NCBI RefSeq assembly: GCF_015207665.1
Contig: NZ_JADEWL010000019.1
Span: 20,454 to 84,453 of the forward strand
Source: Plectonema cf. radiosum LEGE 06105
GTDB taxonomy: Bacteria; Cyanobacteriota; Cyanobacteriia; Cyanobacteriales; Nostocaceae
DNA length: 64,000 nt
Direction of reading: 5' to 3'
The notes under the pieces are model-generated. The model was not told the origin of the DNA and made no database searches. It saw nothing but the letters and a program-made list of their open reading frames with translations. Position numbers and translations under genes: made by a program. Shown here piece by piece: positions 18,701 through 28,150 of the stretch (its first letter is position 1; each line of letters starts with the position of its first letter).

Positions 18701-21700
18701 GGCTCTAAGTTGTCTCCAACGATGAACAGGTCTTGACCATTACTACCGGAAACTAATTTAGGCTGTTCATCCTCTATCCCGCTTCTACCTAAAGATGGGT
18801 CTAAATCTAAGGTTCTATCTAACTCTAGGAGGATGACTTCGTTGTTATCAATATCAGGACCGCGACCAACGGAGAAAGGATAATTGTTATCGTTAGCGAC
18901 TAAAATTGTCTTTTCGTCGATAACTAAAACATCTTCGATGGTGACGAAGGGAAAATCAAAGGTAGTTTCACCGTCGTTATTGAGGTCGTTGGGGTCTTCT
19001 ATATTCAACAAATCGACGACTTCTTCTTTCTCTACGTAGCCCTTTTCATCTATGTTAGAAATATCAATCTTGAAAATTTTCTTGAACTCGGCTGCTTCTC
19101 CTTGGTTCCCATCCCGTTCTATAACTAAAAATTCCGAATCGTTGATAGGGGTAAAGTCGCCAATTGCATGACCGACAACTGAGGTTTGATAGTAACCAAC
19201 TAAGTCAGTATATTCGCTCGCGGTAGCATCAAATTTGTAAATGCGTAAAGCGTCATCCGGGTCTCCCGTTACCGCACCTTCTAATAACGGATATAAGGTT
19301 TTGCGGTCTGGACTAAATGCCATTCCTTCAAAACCCCGAGATGAAGGCAGATTGGGGGGGACTATTTCTTGATTAACCGCAATTCTTCCAGTTTCCGGGA
19401 AGTCGGTAAAAAAGCCATCTACACCTAATTCAATTAACTGTTCAAATTCATCTTCCGGGGTTTGGGGGGTACCGTCGGGGTTTAAAGTTAAATAACGTTC
19501 TTCATTTCGCAAAGTGTACGGGTGAATTTGCATACCCGCATCATGAGCCCATTCTACATAAGGACGAACTTCCCCAGTGAGTTGGGTTGTTATTTGTGCA
19601 TTCCCGTCACCATCCCCATCGACGGGAGTGTCTAGGGCTTCGCGCAGTACAAAGCTGTTTTTCCAAGGTCCCACACCTTCAGCATAAGCTTCACCAATAT
19701 AATCAAATACTTCCTTGGTAGCTAAATCTTGGTATGTGGTGTCGGCTATACCATCACCCGTGACATCTTCGCCAAAATCTTCAACAATATTAACTAAATC
19801 CCCGTAAACAGCTTCTGTGTCTGCTGCATCAAAGTCAGGGTTGCTGAAATTGGCAACAATATCGTAAGGTACAGAAAAACCGCCACCGTTTTCGTTAATA
19901 GAATTATCCTCGACATCACCCAAAAGCTGTACCAAAGGTATATCTTCTAAACCAGCTTCGGGAAGTAGGTTATTTTGTAAGTCAAGAAGATTCGCAACTT
20001 CAAAGGACTGAATAAATATTCTGCTGGGGTCGGTAAAACCAGTCTCTTGCAAAGTTGCAATTAAAGGTTCTTCCAAAGACAATCCTTGTTCGTCAAAAAA
20101 TATTGGGTGCTTTGTCTCCGGATATATTCCTACTTTTACCCCGCTTTCTGCTTCTACTTGTTGTACCAATTCGATAACTTCTTCAAAGGTAGGAATTTCA
20201 AATTCACCGTTATAGGATTGGTCGCGGAAAGCAAGGGGTTGTACCGCCCGCAGTTGCTTAATTTCGGCTATTGTAAAATCCTCGGCAAAATATGCTGTAA
20301 TCTCTTCTCCATCGAGATTTTTTGTTGATTTACGTTCTTCCCCGAACACCTCAGCAACGTTAGTGGTATTGTCTAAAATTGGTTCGTGACGTGCAATCAA
20401 TACCCCATCTTTAGTGATTACCAAATCAGGTTCGACGAAATCTGCACCTTGAGCGATCGCCCTTCTATAAGCTGCTAAAGTATGTTCGGGTAATTCTCCA
20501 CTCGCACCCCGGTGAGCGATTACTAACGGTGGTTCACCATCCAAGGTGTTGAAAAGTACATCGGGGTTTTGTGGCGATCGCACTATAGGAGCAACCACAG
20601 CATCCCTTACTTGGTCTCCTGTAAATGGATAATCGGTGAAGAACCCATCCGCACCCAATTCAATCAACTGCTCAAATTCTGCTTCTGGGGTTTGTGGTGT
20701 ACCATCAGGATTCAGCGTTAAAAACTGTTCCTCGTTCCGTAAAGTGTAGGGGTGAACCTGTAAACCAGCATTATGCGCCCACTCGATTAATGGTAATATT
20801 TCCCCAGTTAACTGCGTTGTAATTTCCGCTTCCCCATCACCGTTACCATCAACAGGAGTATCCAAAGGCTCGCGCAGTATAAAGCTGTTCTTCCAGGGTC
20901 CCAAACCATCAGCATAAGTACTGATATAGGTCACAACATCTTGATTGGCTAAATCACCATAGTTGGTGTTTTCGTCAAACTCAACGGGAAAACCTGCGTA
21001 AACTTCAGGGTTAGCGTCTGCGTTATCCGCATTGAAATTGTAAACGACATCGTAGGGAACCGAGAAGCTACCACCGTTATCGCTGAAGTCGCCCAAAAGC
21101 TGTACCAAGGGAATATCAACCCCGCTCTCAGGCATAATATTTTTATCCAGTTCAATCAAATTCTCGATTTCAAAGGACTGAATAAATATCCGATTGGGGT
21201 CAGTAAACTCTTCCTCAACTAAAGTATCAATTAACTGTTGTGATAGCGAAATATCAATCGGAGTCCCATCAACTAGAGTTCCTTCTTTGGCAAAATAGGT
21301 AGGATGCTTGGTTTCCGGGTAAATCCCGATTTGCTTCCCAGTTTCCGCTTCTACCCGTTTAACTAAATCGATAACTTCTACTAACGTCGGAATTTCGTAC
21401 TCATCATTAAATGCAGTATTCAAAGGACGAACACCGGGAATTCTTTCTCTGGCTCGTAGTTCCTTGATTTCGCTTAAGGTAAAATCTTCAGAGAACCAAC
21501 CGCCAATTTTATCTCCATCGATTTCTTTAACTGTGAGACGGTCAGCAAATTTATCTAATTCAGCAACGTTAGTAGTTTCAGAAGTAACATTGGGATTACC
21601 GTTCTCATCAAGAACGATATTTCCTTGGTCATCAAGCTCCACAACCGCCAATGCATTTTCATGACGCGCAATCAATACGCCATCTTTGGTAGCAACTAAA

Positions 21701-22344
21701 TCCGGTTCGATGAAATCCGCACCATAGGCGATCGCTAACTCATAAGCTTCCAAAGTATGTTCCGGACGAGAACCGCTAGCACCCCGATGACCGATTACCA
21801 AAGGAACTTGACCGTTGAGTGTCTCTAAATTTTGGATATTCGGAGTTTCAATTGGTGCTTCAATCAATTTCCCTGTCGAATCGAAGTGAAGTAGAAATGG
21901 TCCGAACTCATCCCCTACCCAAATCGAACCATCATCAGCAATCACAAAAGATTCCACATCGAAATCAGCACCAGTCAATAGACGTTCTTCAGAATCTTTG
22001 TTAACTATATCGACAGGAATCAAATTATCAGGGTCGGAAAGCTGAATAAACTTCTCAACTTCAATAGTTCCATCCCCTTCACCTGCTTTGTTAAAATTGG
22101 GGTCTAATTGATAAATCCGCAGTAAATAATCAGCACTATTATCTTTACTTCCAAAACCATTATCCGACAAAAACCAATAAGAACCCTCATTACCCGGAGC
22201 AAACTGTACTCCACTAAAACCTTGAACTGGCTGTCCTGGAAACGGTCCGGTGCGTCCATTCGCCGAAATATCAGCACCGGCTGGGGGACCTTCGGCAAAA
22301 GTATCGGCTGGCAATGATGCAAATCCTGTTAATTTAACTGCCAT
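18151..22344 (-). CDS. Double glycerophosphodiesterase inside a split phytase-like esterase, RTX
   Basis: 1397 residues. The N-terminal 180 (FSGVQFAPG...YWFLSDNGFG, DFDVESFVI...WVGDEFGP) and residues about 985-1165 (GFEGMAFSPD, YPLLEGAV, NEFLVIERD) look like the two halves of one phytase-type esterase-like beta-propeller. Between them lie two GDPD domains (about 182-575 and 605-970), each with the catalytic HRGASG...PEHT, EPDL and ARHE motifs of glycerophosphodiester phosphodiesterases. The shared RTX module fills the C-terminus. The predicted reaction is hydrolysis of glycerophosphodiesters to glycerol 3-phosphate and an alcohol; the role of the propeller is unknown. There is no Sec signal, so type I export is inferred. 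TAGGA lies about 8 bases before the ATG and a three-unit Pho box further upstream. It is a paralogue of the gene at 22632-26726. Confidence 0.88.
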   Translation of the reverse strand: MAVKLTGFASLPADTFAEGPPAGADISANGRTGPFPGQPVQGFSGVQFAPGNEGSYWFLSDNGFGSKDNSADYLLRIYQLDPNFNKAGEGDGTIEVEKFIQLSDPDNLIPVDIVNKDSEERLLTGADFDVESFVIADDGSIWVGDEFGPFLLHFDSTGKLIEAPIETPNIQNLETLNGQVPLVIGHRGASGSRPEHTLEAYELAIAYGADFIEPDLVATKDGVLIARHENALAVVELDDQGNIVLDENGNPNVTSETTNVAELDKFADRLTVKEIDGDKIGGWFSEDFTLSEIKELRARERIPGVRPLNTAFNDEYEIPTLVEVIDLVKRVEAETGKQIGIYPETKHPTYFAKEGTLVDGTPIDISLSQQLIDTLVEEEFTDPNRIFIQSFEIENLIELDKNIMPESGVDIPLVQLLGDFSDNGGSFSVPYDVVYNFNADNADANPEVYAGFPVEFDENTNYGDLANQDVVTYISTYADGLGPWKNSFILREPLDTPVDGNGDGEAEITTQLTGEILPLIEWAHNAGLQVHPYTLRNEEQFLTLNPDGTPQTPEAEFEQLIELGADGFFTDYPFTGDQVRDAVVAPIVRSPQNPDVLFNTLDGEPPLVIAHRGASGELPEHTLAAYRRAIAQGADFVEPDLVITKDGVLIARHEPILDNTTNVAEVFGEERKSTKNLDGEEITAYFAEDFTIAEIKQLRAVQPLAFRDQSYNGEFEIPTFEEVIELVQQVEAESGVKVGIYPETKHPIFFDEQGLSLEEPLIATLQETGFTDPSRIFIQSFEVANLLDLQNNLLPEAGLEDIPLVQLLGDVEDNSINENGGGFSVPYDIVANFSNPDFDAADTEAVYGDLVNIVEDFGEDVTGDGIADTTYQDLATKEVFDYIGEAYAEGVGPWKNSFVLREALDTPVDGDGDGNAQITTQLTGEVRPYVEWAHDAGMQIHPYTLRNEERYLTLNPDGTPQTPEDEFEQLIELGVDGFFTDFPETGRIAVNQEIVPPNLPSSRGFEGMAFSPDRKTLYPLLEGAVTGDPDDALRIYKFDATASEYTDLVGYYQTSVVGHAIGDFTPINDSEFLVIERDGNQGEAAEFKKIFKIDISNIDEKGYVEKEEVVDLLNIEDPNDLNNDGETTFDFPFVTIEDVLVIDEKTILVANDNNYPFSVGRGPDIDNNEVILLELDRTLDLDPSLGRSGIEDEQPKLVSGSNGQDLFIVGDNLEPDNNILFAGSGNDEIDLAFGGNNNRVNGGSGDDLIFVSRQDRVFGGAGNDELDATDSMGGNRMSGGEGDDIFFLGMNDRALGGAGDDQFYVQSGGDNILFGGMGADQFWIVNLELPEAANTIIDFEMGTDVIGIFGSADLGIDASTLELNVVDGNTEIAFGGNTLAMVNGVTGLDINTSVVFA

Positions 22345-22458
22345 TGAGATGTTCCTATTTTTACGTACTGAATAACTGCGAATAGACTTAACTTCTAAGT
22401 CTTTATCGCTATATATTCAGTAGCCTATATGTAATCTAGTTAATATTTCTACCGATTT

Positions 22459-22488
22459 AAGTTAACAAAAGATTATAATTACGTTAAT
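22459..22488 (-). promoter_or_regulatory. Three-unit Pho box before the first diesterase gene
   Basis: Minus-strand octamers ATTAACGT (22481-22488), TATAATCT (22470-22477) and GTTAACTT (22459-22466) are spaced exactly 11 bases apart, about 115-145 bases upstream of the ATG at 22344. Confidence 0.7.
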
Positions 22489-22551
22489 TTTTATATTTTG
22501 TATATTTTCTTACTTGATATTGTTTTGGAAATCGGGCGAGCGATTACGAAT

Positions 22552-22580
22552 AAAAAAACCGACTTCTCTTTGAAGCCGGT
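22552..22580 (-). terminator. Rho-independent terminator of the second diesterase gene
   Basis: On the minus strand ACCGGCTTC, a five-base loop and GAAGTCGGT are followed by a run of seven T. It lies about 50 bases past the stop codon at 22632 and is a clean intrinsic terminator; its stem is related to the AAGTCGGG palindromes. Confidence 0.85.
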
Positions 22581-22631
22581 CAAATTCAACTCTAGCAAAA
22601 ATGAAATAATCAATCGTCAAACTTGTTGATA

Positions 22632-23183
22632 TCAAGCAAATACAACGCTAGTATTTACATCCAAACCAGTGACACCATTTAGCATCGCTAATGTGTTACC
22701 AGCAAAACCAATTTCGGTATTACCATCAACTACATTTATTTGTAAAGTTGATGCATCAATACCCAAACTAGCGCTACCCAAAATACCAATTACATCAGTA
22801 CCAATTTCAAAATCGATAATGGTATTTGCAGCTTCTGGTAATTCCCCACTGACAATCCAGAATTGGTCAGCACCCATACCACCAGATAGGATGTTATCAC
22901 CACCGGATTGTACATAGAATTGGTCATCACCTGTACCACCCAAAGCACGGTCTTCTTTACCTAAGTAGAAGATATCATCACCTTCACCACCGGACATCCG
23001 ATTACTTCCCATCGCATCGGTAGCATCAAATTCGTCATTACCAGTAGTACCGAATACTCTATCTCTGCTACTTACGTAGATAGTATCATTACCGCTACCA
23101 CCATTAACACGGTTGTTACTTCCATTACCAAAGGCTAAATCAACTTCGTCTGCACCAGCACCCGCAAACAAGATATTATTCTG
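22632..23183 (-). repeat. Shared C-terminal RTX module, copy C
   Basis: DNA encoding the last 185 or so residues of the second diesterase; nearly identical in sequence to modules A, B and D, especially A over the final 230 bases. Confidence 0.8.
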
Positions 23184-26100
23184 CAACTCTAGGTTGACCC
23201 CAGTGATTAACTCGTCATTACCATTAGTACCCGAAACGAGTGTAGGTTCAGTTTCGATTATACCTAAACGAGGATCTAGATTTAAAGGTTCGTCTAGTTC
23301 TAAGACGATAACTTCGTTGTTATCAATGTCGGGACCGCGACCAACGGAGAAGGGATAGTTATTGTCGTTTGCAACCAAAATGGTGTTTTCGTCAAGAACT
23401 AAAACATCTTCAATGGTGACAAAGGGGAAGTCAAAGGTGGTTTCACCATCACCGTTTAAATCGTTGGGGTCTTGAATGTTCAATAAATCAACGATTTCTT
23501 CTTTTTCCACAAAGCCATTTTCATCGACTTGGGAAATGTCAATCTTGAAGATTTTCTTGAACTGTGCGGCATCTCCTTGTCCACCATCTCGTTCAATAAC
23601 TAAGAATTCGTTGTCATTGATCGGGGTAAAGTCGCCAATGGCGTGATTGGCAACTGAGGTAGGATAGTAACCAACTAAACCATTGTATGTACCTGTGGTC
23701 AAGTCAAATTCGTAGATGCGTAGGGAATTTGCTGGGTCGCCAAAAACTGTACCTTCTAACAAAGGATAAGCTGTGGTGCGATCGGGACTAAATGCCATAC
23801 CCTCGAAACCACGAGATGAAGCCAAGTTGGATTCCAAAATTAAATCATCTACAATGATGCGTCCAGTTTCAGGAAAATCGGTGAAGAAACCATCTACACC
23901 TAATTCTGTCAGTTGACGGAATTCGTCACCAGTAGTTTGGGGAGTACCATCGGGATTAAGGGTGAGAAAACGCTCTTCATCTCTTAAAGTATAAGGATGA
24001 ATTTGCATTCCGGCATTATGCGCCCATTCTACGTAAGGACGAACTTCACCTGTTAACTGAGAAGTAATAGAGGCAACACCATCACCATTTCCATCAACGG
24101 GAGCAGCTAAAGGTTCCCGTAATACAAAGCTGTTTTTCCAAGGACCAACACCTTCAGCGTAGTTAGCACCGATGTAATTAAATACTTCCTCGGTAGCTAA
24201 ATCTTGATAAGTAGTGTTGATACCAAAATCGGGAACGATGTCAACTAAATCGCCATAGGTAGCTCTAGCAGCAGCTTCATCAAAACCTTCCTTACTGAAG
24301 TTAGCAACAATATCGTAAGGAACGGAGAAACCACCACCATTTGGATTAATTTCAGCGTCTTCTACATCACCGAGGAGTTGAACTAGAGGTAAATTCTCTA
24401 ACCCAGCAGCAGGCAGGAGATTGTTTTGCAGATCGATGAGATTTGCAACTTCAAAAGACTGAATGAAAATGCGATTGGGGTCGGTAAAACCTGTTTCTTG
24501 CAAAGTCGCAATTAAAGGTTCTTCCAAAGAAAGACCTTGTTCATCAAAGAAAGTCGGATGCTTGGTTTCAGGATAAATACCTACTGTAAACCCATACTCA
24601 GACTCCATTTCCTGAACTAATTCAATTACTTCCTTGAAAGTAGGAATTTCAAACAAGCCATCAAACTCATCGCTACGGAAATTACGAGATTGCACCGCAC
24701 GTAACTGCTTGATTTCGGCTATTGTAAAATCTTCTGCAAAATAAGCAGTTATTTCCTCACCATCAAGCATTTTGGTAGATTGTCGCTCTGGACCAAATAC
24801 CTCTGCTACATTTGTGGTATCATCTAAGATTGGTTCGTGACGCGCAATTAAAACCCCATCGCTGGTAATCACCAAATCTGGTTCAACGAAATCAGCACCT
24901 TGGAGAATTGCTAAACGATAAGCTTCTAAAGTGTGTTCGGGGAAATCACCACTCGCACCACGATGACCGATTACTAAAGGAGCTTCACCAGTTAAAGTAT
25001 TGAAATCAAGGTCGGGATTTTGAGGAGAACGAACTTCTGACGCAACAATCTTATCGCGTATGGGGTCAGCACTGCGAGCAAAGTCGGTGAAGAAACCGTC
25101 AACACCTGCTCGGAAGAACTGCTCAAACTCCTGTTGTGGTGTCTGAGGAGTACCATCGGGATTGAGGGTGAGATAACGCTCTTCATTCCGTAGGGTGTAG
25201 GGGTGAACTTGGAGACCAGCATCATGAGCCAAGTCAATTAATGGGAATACTTCACCAGTCAGTTGGGTAGTAATTTGTGCAACACCATCACCATTTCCGT
25301 CAACTGGTTGTGCGAGACTTTCCCGCAGAAAGATATTGTTTTTCCAAGGACCAATACCATCAGCGTAAGTATTGATAAATTCAAGTACTTCAGCATTTGC
25401 TAAATCACCGTAAGTGGGGTTAGCACTGAAGTCAATTAAGTCAACCAAGTCACCGTAAATTGCACGGAGTTGTTCTTCAGTTGCACCAGCAGTGTTTACA
25501 ACAAAATCATAAGGAACTGAGAAACCACCACCATTCTCATTAATAAAGTCACCTTCAGTATCACCAAATAGCTGAACCAAAGGAATATCACCCAAACCTT
25601 CTGCATTTAGAGATGCTTTGAGTTCAATCAGGTTTTGCACCTCAAAAGACTGGATGAAAATGCGACTGGGGTCAGTAAAACCTGTTTCTTGCAAAGTTGC
25701 AACTAAAGGTTCTTCCAAAGACAAATTTTGTTCATCAAAGAAAGCCGGATGCTTGGTTTCGGGATAAATACCAATCTGCTTACCAGTTTGCGCTTCTACT
25801 TCCTGAACTAGTTCAATAACTTCCTTGAAAGTCGGAATTTCAAACAAACCGTCAAAGGAAGAGTCGCGAAATTGAGGAGCTCGCACCGCCCGTAACTGCT
25901 TAATTTCGGCTATTGTAAAATCTTCTGCAAAATAAGCAGTTATTTCTTCACCATCAAGCATTTTGGTAGACTTGCGGTCTTCACCAAATACCTCAGCGAC
26001 ATTAGTAGTATCATCCAGCAAAGGTTCGTGACGCGCAATTAGAACCCCATCGCTAGTAATTACCAAATCTGGTTCAACGAAATCAGCACCACCAGCAATT

Positions 26101-26726
26101 GCTGCTCGATATGCTTCCAAAGTATGTTCGGGAAGATCACCACTCGCACCACGGTGAGCAATTACTAAAGGGTCTTGACCGTTGAGAGTTTGGAGATTAT
26201 TAATATTAGGTGTCGCAATTGGAGCTTTTAAGAGTTTACCTGTAGAGTCGAAGTGAAGTAAATAAGGTCCAAACTCATCTCCAATCCAGATATCGCCATT
26301 TTTATCGATGACAAAAGATTCAATATCAAAATCCGCACCAGTTAATAACCTTTCATTAGTTCCCTCATTAGTAATATCAAAGGGAATTAAACCATCGGGG
26401 TCAGAAAGTTGTACAAAACCTTCTACTTCAATAGAACCATCACCATTTTCTGTCCCAGCAAAGTTGGGATTAGCTTGGTAAAGACGCAACAAGTAATCAG
26501 CACTATTATTTTGACCGCCAAAACCATTATCGGACAAAAACCAGTAAGAACCATCTACACCAGGAGCAAACTGTACTCCACTAAAACCTTGAACTGGTTG
26601 ACCATCAAAAGGACCAGTCCGTCCATTCGCAGAAATCGGTTGACCATTACCACCATTAGCACCAGAGTCAGGTCCCTCAGCAAAAGTGTCAGCAGGTAGA
26701 GACGCAAATCCTGTTAGTTTAACCAT
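22632..26726 (-). CDS. Second double glycerophosphodiesterase/phytase-like protein with RTX
   Basis: 1364 residues with the same design as the neighbour at 18151: first half of a phytase-like esterase propeller (1-180), two GDPD domains (about 190-560 and 585-955, with HRGASGDLPEHT or HRGASGDFPEHT, EPDL and ARHEP), second half of the propeller (about 960-1150) and the shared RTX module. The four GDPD domains of the two proteins are alike, and in this protein the two domains are especially similar, which points to internal duplication followed by gene duplication. Likely function: extracellular release of glycerol 3-phosphate from glycerophosphodiesters. A GGA about 9 bases before the ATG may serve as ribosome binding site. 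A Pho box and an intrinsic terminator flank the gene, so it forms its own transcription unit. Confidence 0.88.
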   Translation of the reverse strand: MVKLTGFASLPADTFAEGPDSGANGGNGQPISANGRTGPFDGQPVQGFSGVQFAPGVDGSYWFLSDNGFGGQNNSADYLLRLYQANPNFAGTENGDGSIEVEGFVQLSDPDGLIPFDITNEGTNERLLTGADFDIESFVIDKNGDIWIGDEFGPYLLHFDSTGKLLKAPIATPNINNLQTLNGQDPLVIAHRGASGDLPEHTLEAYRAAIAGGADFVEPDLVITSDGVLIARHEPLLDDTTNVAEVFGEDRKSTKMLDGEEITAYFAEDFTIAEIKQLRAVRAPQFRDSSFDGLFEIPTFKEVIELVQEVEAQTGKQIGIYPETKHPAFFDEQNLSLEEPLVATLQETGFTDPSRIFIQSFEVQNLIELKASLNAEGLGDIPLVQLFGDTEGDFINENGGGFSVPYDFVVNTAGATEEQLRAIYGDLVDLIDFSANPTYGDLANAEVLEFINTYADGIGPWKNNIFLRESLAQPVDGNGDGVAQITTQLTGEVFPLIDLAHDAGLQVHPYTLRNEERYLTLNPDGTPQTPQQEFEQFFRAGVDGFFTDFARSADPIRDKIVASEVRSPQNPDLDFNTLTGEAPLVIGHRGASGDFPEHTLEAYRLAILQGADFVEPDLVITSDGVLIARHEPILDDTTNVAEVFGPERQSTKMLDGEEITAYFAEDFTIAEIKQLRAVQSRNFRSDEFDGLFEIPTFKEVIELVQEMESEYGFTVGIYPETKHPTFFDEQGLSLEEPLIATLQETGFTDPNRIFIQSFEVANLIDLQNNLLPAAGLENLPLVQLLGDVEDAEINPNGGGFSVPYDIVANFSKEGFDEAAARATYGDLVDIVPDFGINTTYQDLATEEVFNYIGANYAEGVGPWKNSFVLREPLAAPVDGNGDGVASITSQLTGEVRPYVEWAHNAGMQIHPYTLRDEERFLTLNPDGTPQTTGDEFRQLTELGVDGFFTDFPETGRIIVDDLILESNLASSRGFEGMAFSPDRTTAYPLLEGTVFGDPANSLRIYEFDLTTGTYNGLVGYYPTSVANHAIGDFTPINDNEFLVIERDGGQGDAAQFKKIFKIDISQVDENGFVEKEEIVDLLNIQDPNDLNGDGETTFDFPFVTIEDVLVLDENTILVANDNNYPFSVGRGPDIDNNEVIVLELDEPLNLDPRLGIIETEPTLVSGTNGNDELITGVNLELQNNILFAGAGADEVDLAFGNGSNNRVNGGSGNDTIYVSSRDRVFGTTGNDEFDATDAMGSNRMSGGEGDDIFYLGKEDRALGGTGDDQFYVQSGGDNILSGGMGADQFWIVSGELPEAANTIIDFEIGTDVIGILGSASLGIDASTLQINVVDGNTEIGFAGNTLAMLNGVTGLDVNTSVVFA

Positions 26727-26824
26727 TAAGTTTTTCCAAAAATTCCAGTTTTAATTAGTTTTCGTAGCAAGAATAAAGCTTAGAATTAATGCTTATTAAG
26801 CTTGAATTTATGATTTCATATATA

Positions 26825-26865
26825 AGTTAAAAAATGCATAGTAAAAAAGTTAACAATAGGTTATG
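26825..26865 (-). promoter_or_regulatory. Pho box before the second diesterase gene
   Basis: On the minus strand CATAACCT (26858-26865) and GTTAACTT (26847-26854) lie 11 bases apart. The next steps give a weak unit TACTATGC (26836-26843) and TTTTAACT (26825-26832). The set lies about 100-140 bases before the ATG at 26726. Confidence 0.72.
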
Positions 26866-27120
26866 ACAACTTTTTATGTCAGTTATAAATCATTGTTTTT
26901 ATGAATACACATTAATCAAGACAGGAAACAGGGGATAGATAGTAATGTTTAACAAAATTTATTTCTGATTTTTTATTAAAAAAAATCTATTACTGCCATA
27001 ATAGCAATATAAAAATATCGTAATTCTAACTTTAAATATCTGTAAATAAATAATATTAGATTCTGATAATAGTAGTTCATTTCATTAATTATGATGGGTT
27101 TGTTTATTGCCAAAACCATG

Positions 27121-27148
27121 TAGAGACGCGAAATTTCGCGTCTCTACA
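27121..27148. repeat. TAGAGACGCG palindrome
   Basis: TAGAGACGCGAAATTTCGCG followed by TCTCTA is a perfect palindrome of the same family as those at 18092, 27229, 56115 and 56221. Confidence 0.7.
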
Positions 27149-27162
27149 ACCCATCAAAACTA

Positions 27163-27330
27163 ATGTGGCGGAGTACTAGTGGTCCACCACATTAATTTTG
27201 AATGGTTAGTTTTTCCCAAAATTGTCTAGAGACGTTATGTATAACGTCTCTACAGCACGTCGGTAGACGAACAAACCCCTCATAACTTATGTGGTGAACT
27301 ACTAGTGGTCCACCACATAAGTTATGAGGG
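27163..27330. repeat. Two copies of an ATGTGG...CCACAT palindromic element
   Basis: AATGTGGCGGAGTACTAGTG with GTCCACCACATTA (about 27163-27194) and TTATGTGGTGAACTACTAGT with GGTCCACCACATAA (about 27288-27321) are related inverted repeats centred on ACTAGTGGT. Between them is another TAGAGACGTTAT palindrome (27229-27254). Confidence 0.65.
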
Positions 27331-27345
27331 GTAATCAATGTAATA

Positions 27346-27466
27346 TTGTAGGTTGGGCTGTTCGCGCAAGCGTTGCGAAGCAAAACGTAGTGGAGCCTCG
27401 GCACCCGCGTTGGGTTGCGCTATGTCCTGTCGGACAGGCTTCGCCAACGCTTAACCCAACCTACGA
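27346..27466. repeat. TAGGTTGGG-ended inverted repeat, MITE-like
   Basis: A 120-base GC-richer element begins GTAGGTTGGGCTG and ends TTAACCCAACCTAC, so its ends are inverted repeats. The interior contains GCGCAAGCGTTGCG, GTTGGGTTGCGCT and a CCTGTCGGACAGG hairpin. It resembles the small non-coding repeats with TAGGTTGGG ends that are common in cyanobacteria. No coding potential is seen. Confidence 0.65.
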
Positions 27467-27505
27467 AGAGGTATTTTAACTCTCAACTAGCAACTATCAA
27501 CTCAT

Positions 27506-27542
27506 AAAAAAACACCTAGTCAACCGCTCGGTTCCCAGGTGT
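27506..27542 (-). terminator. Rho-independent terminator of the nuclease/nucleotidase gene
   Basis: On the minus strand ACACCT...AACCG pairs with CGGTT...AGGTGT and is followed by seven T. It lies about 60 bases past the stop codon at 27604. Confidence 0.85.
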
Positions 27543-27603
27543 CAATACTTGAGATGAGATAGTTTATTCCTCACTGAGGAACAAACTATATTCAAGCTTT
27601 TAA

Positions 27604-28150
27604 TTAACTAAAAACAACGCTGTTGCTGACATTGAAACCAGTAACATTATTGAGAATAGCTAATGTGTTACCAGCAAAACCAATTTCGGTATTACCATCA
27701 ACTACATTCAATTCTAAAGTTGATGCATCAATACCCAAATCAGCGCTACCCAAAATACCAATTACATCAGTACCAATTTCAAAGTCAATGATGGTATTTG
27801 CAGCTTCGGGTAATTCCGCACTGACAATCCAGAATTGGTCTGCACCTTGACCGCCAGATAGGATGTTATCACCACCGGATTGTACGAAGAATTTATCATC
27901 ACCTGCACCACCCAAAGCGCGGTCATTCATTCCCAGGAAGAAGATATCATCACCTTCACCACCGGACATCCGATTACCACCCATACCTTCGGTAGCATCG
28001 AATTCGTCATTACCAACACCACCGAAAACTCTATCTTGACGAGAGACAAAAATCAAATCATCACTGCTACCAGCATTAACGCGGTTGTTACCTCCTCCAA
28101 GAGTTAAATCAACCTCATCGTTACCAGCACCTGTAAATACAGTATCGCGA
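27604..28150 (-). repeat. Shared C-terminal RTX module, copy D
   Basis: DNA encoding the last 185 or so residues of the nuclease/nucleotidase; nearly identical to A, B and C except at the extreme 3' end, where the protein ends VSNSVVFS and not NTSVVFA. Confidence 0.8.

Larger units (their letters stand above)
26727..27603. other. Repeat-rich intergenic region
   Basis: The 877 bases contain a Pho box (26825-26865), two TAGAGACG palindromes, a palindromic ACTAGTGGTCCACCACAT element in two copies, a long TAGGTTGGG inverted repeat and a terminator. I see no gene; the reading frame at 27192-27404 is made of repeats. Confidence 0.65.
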
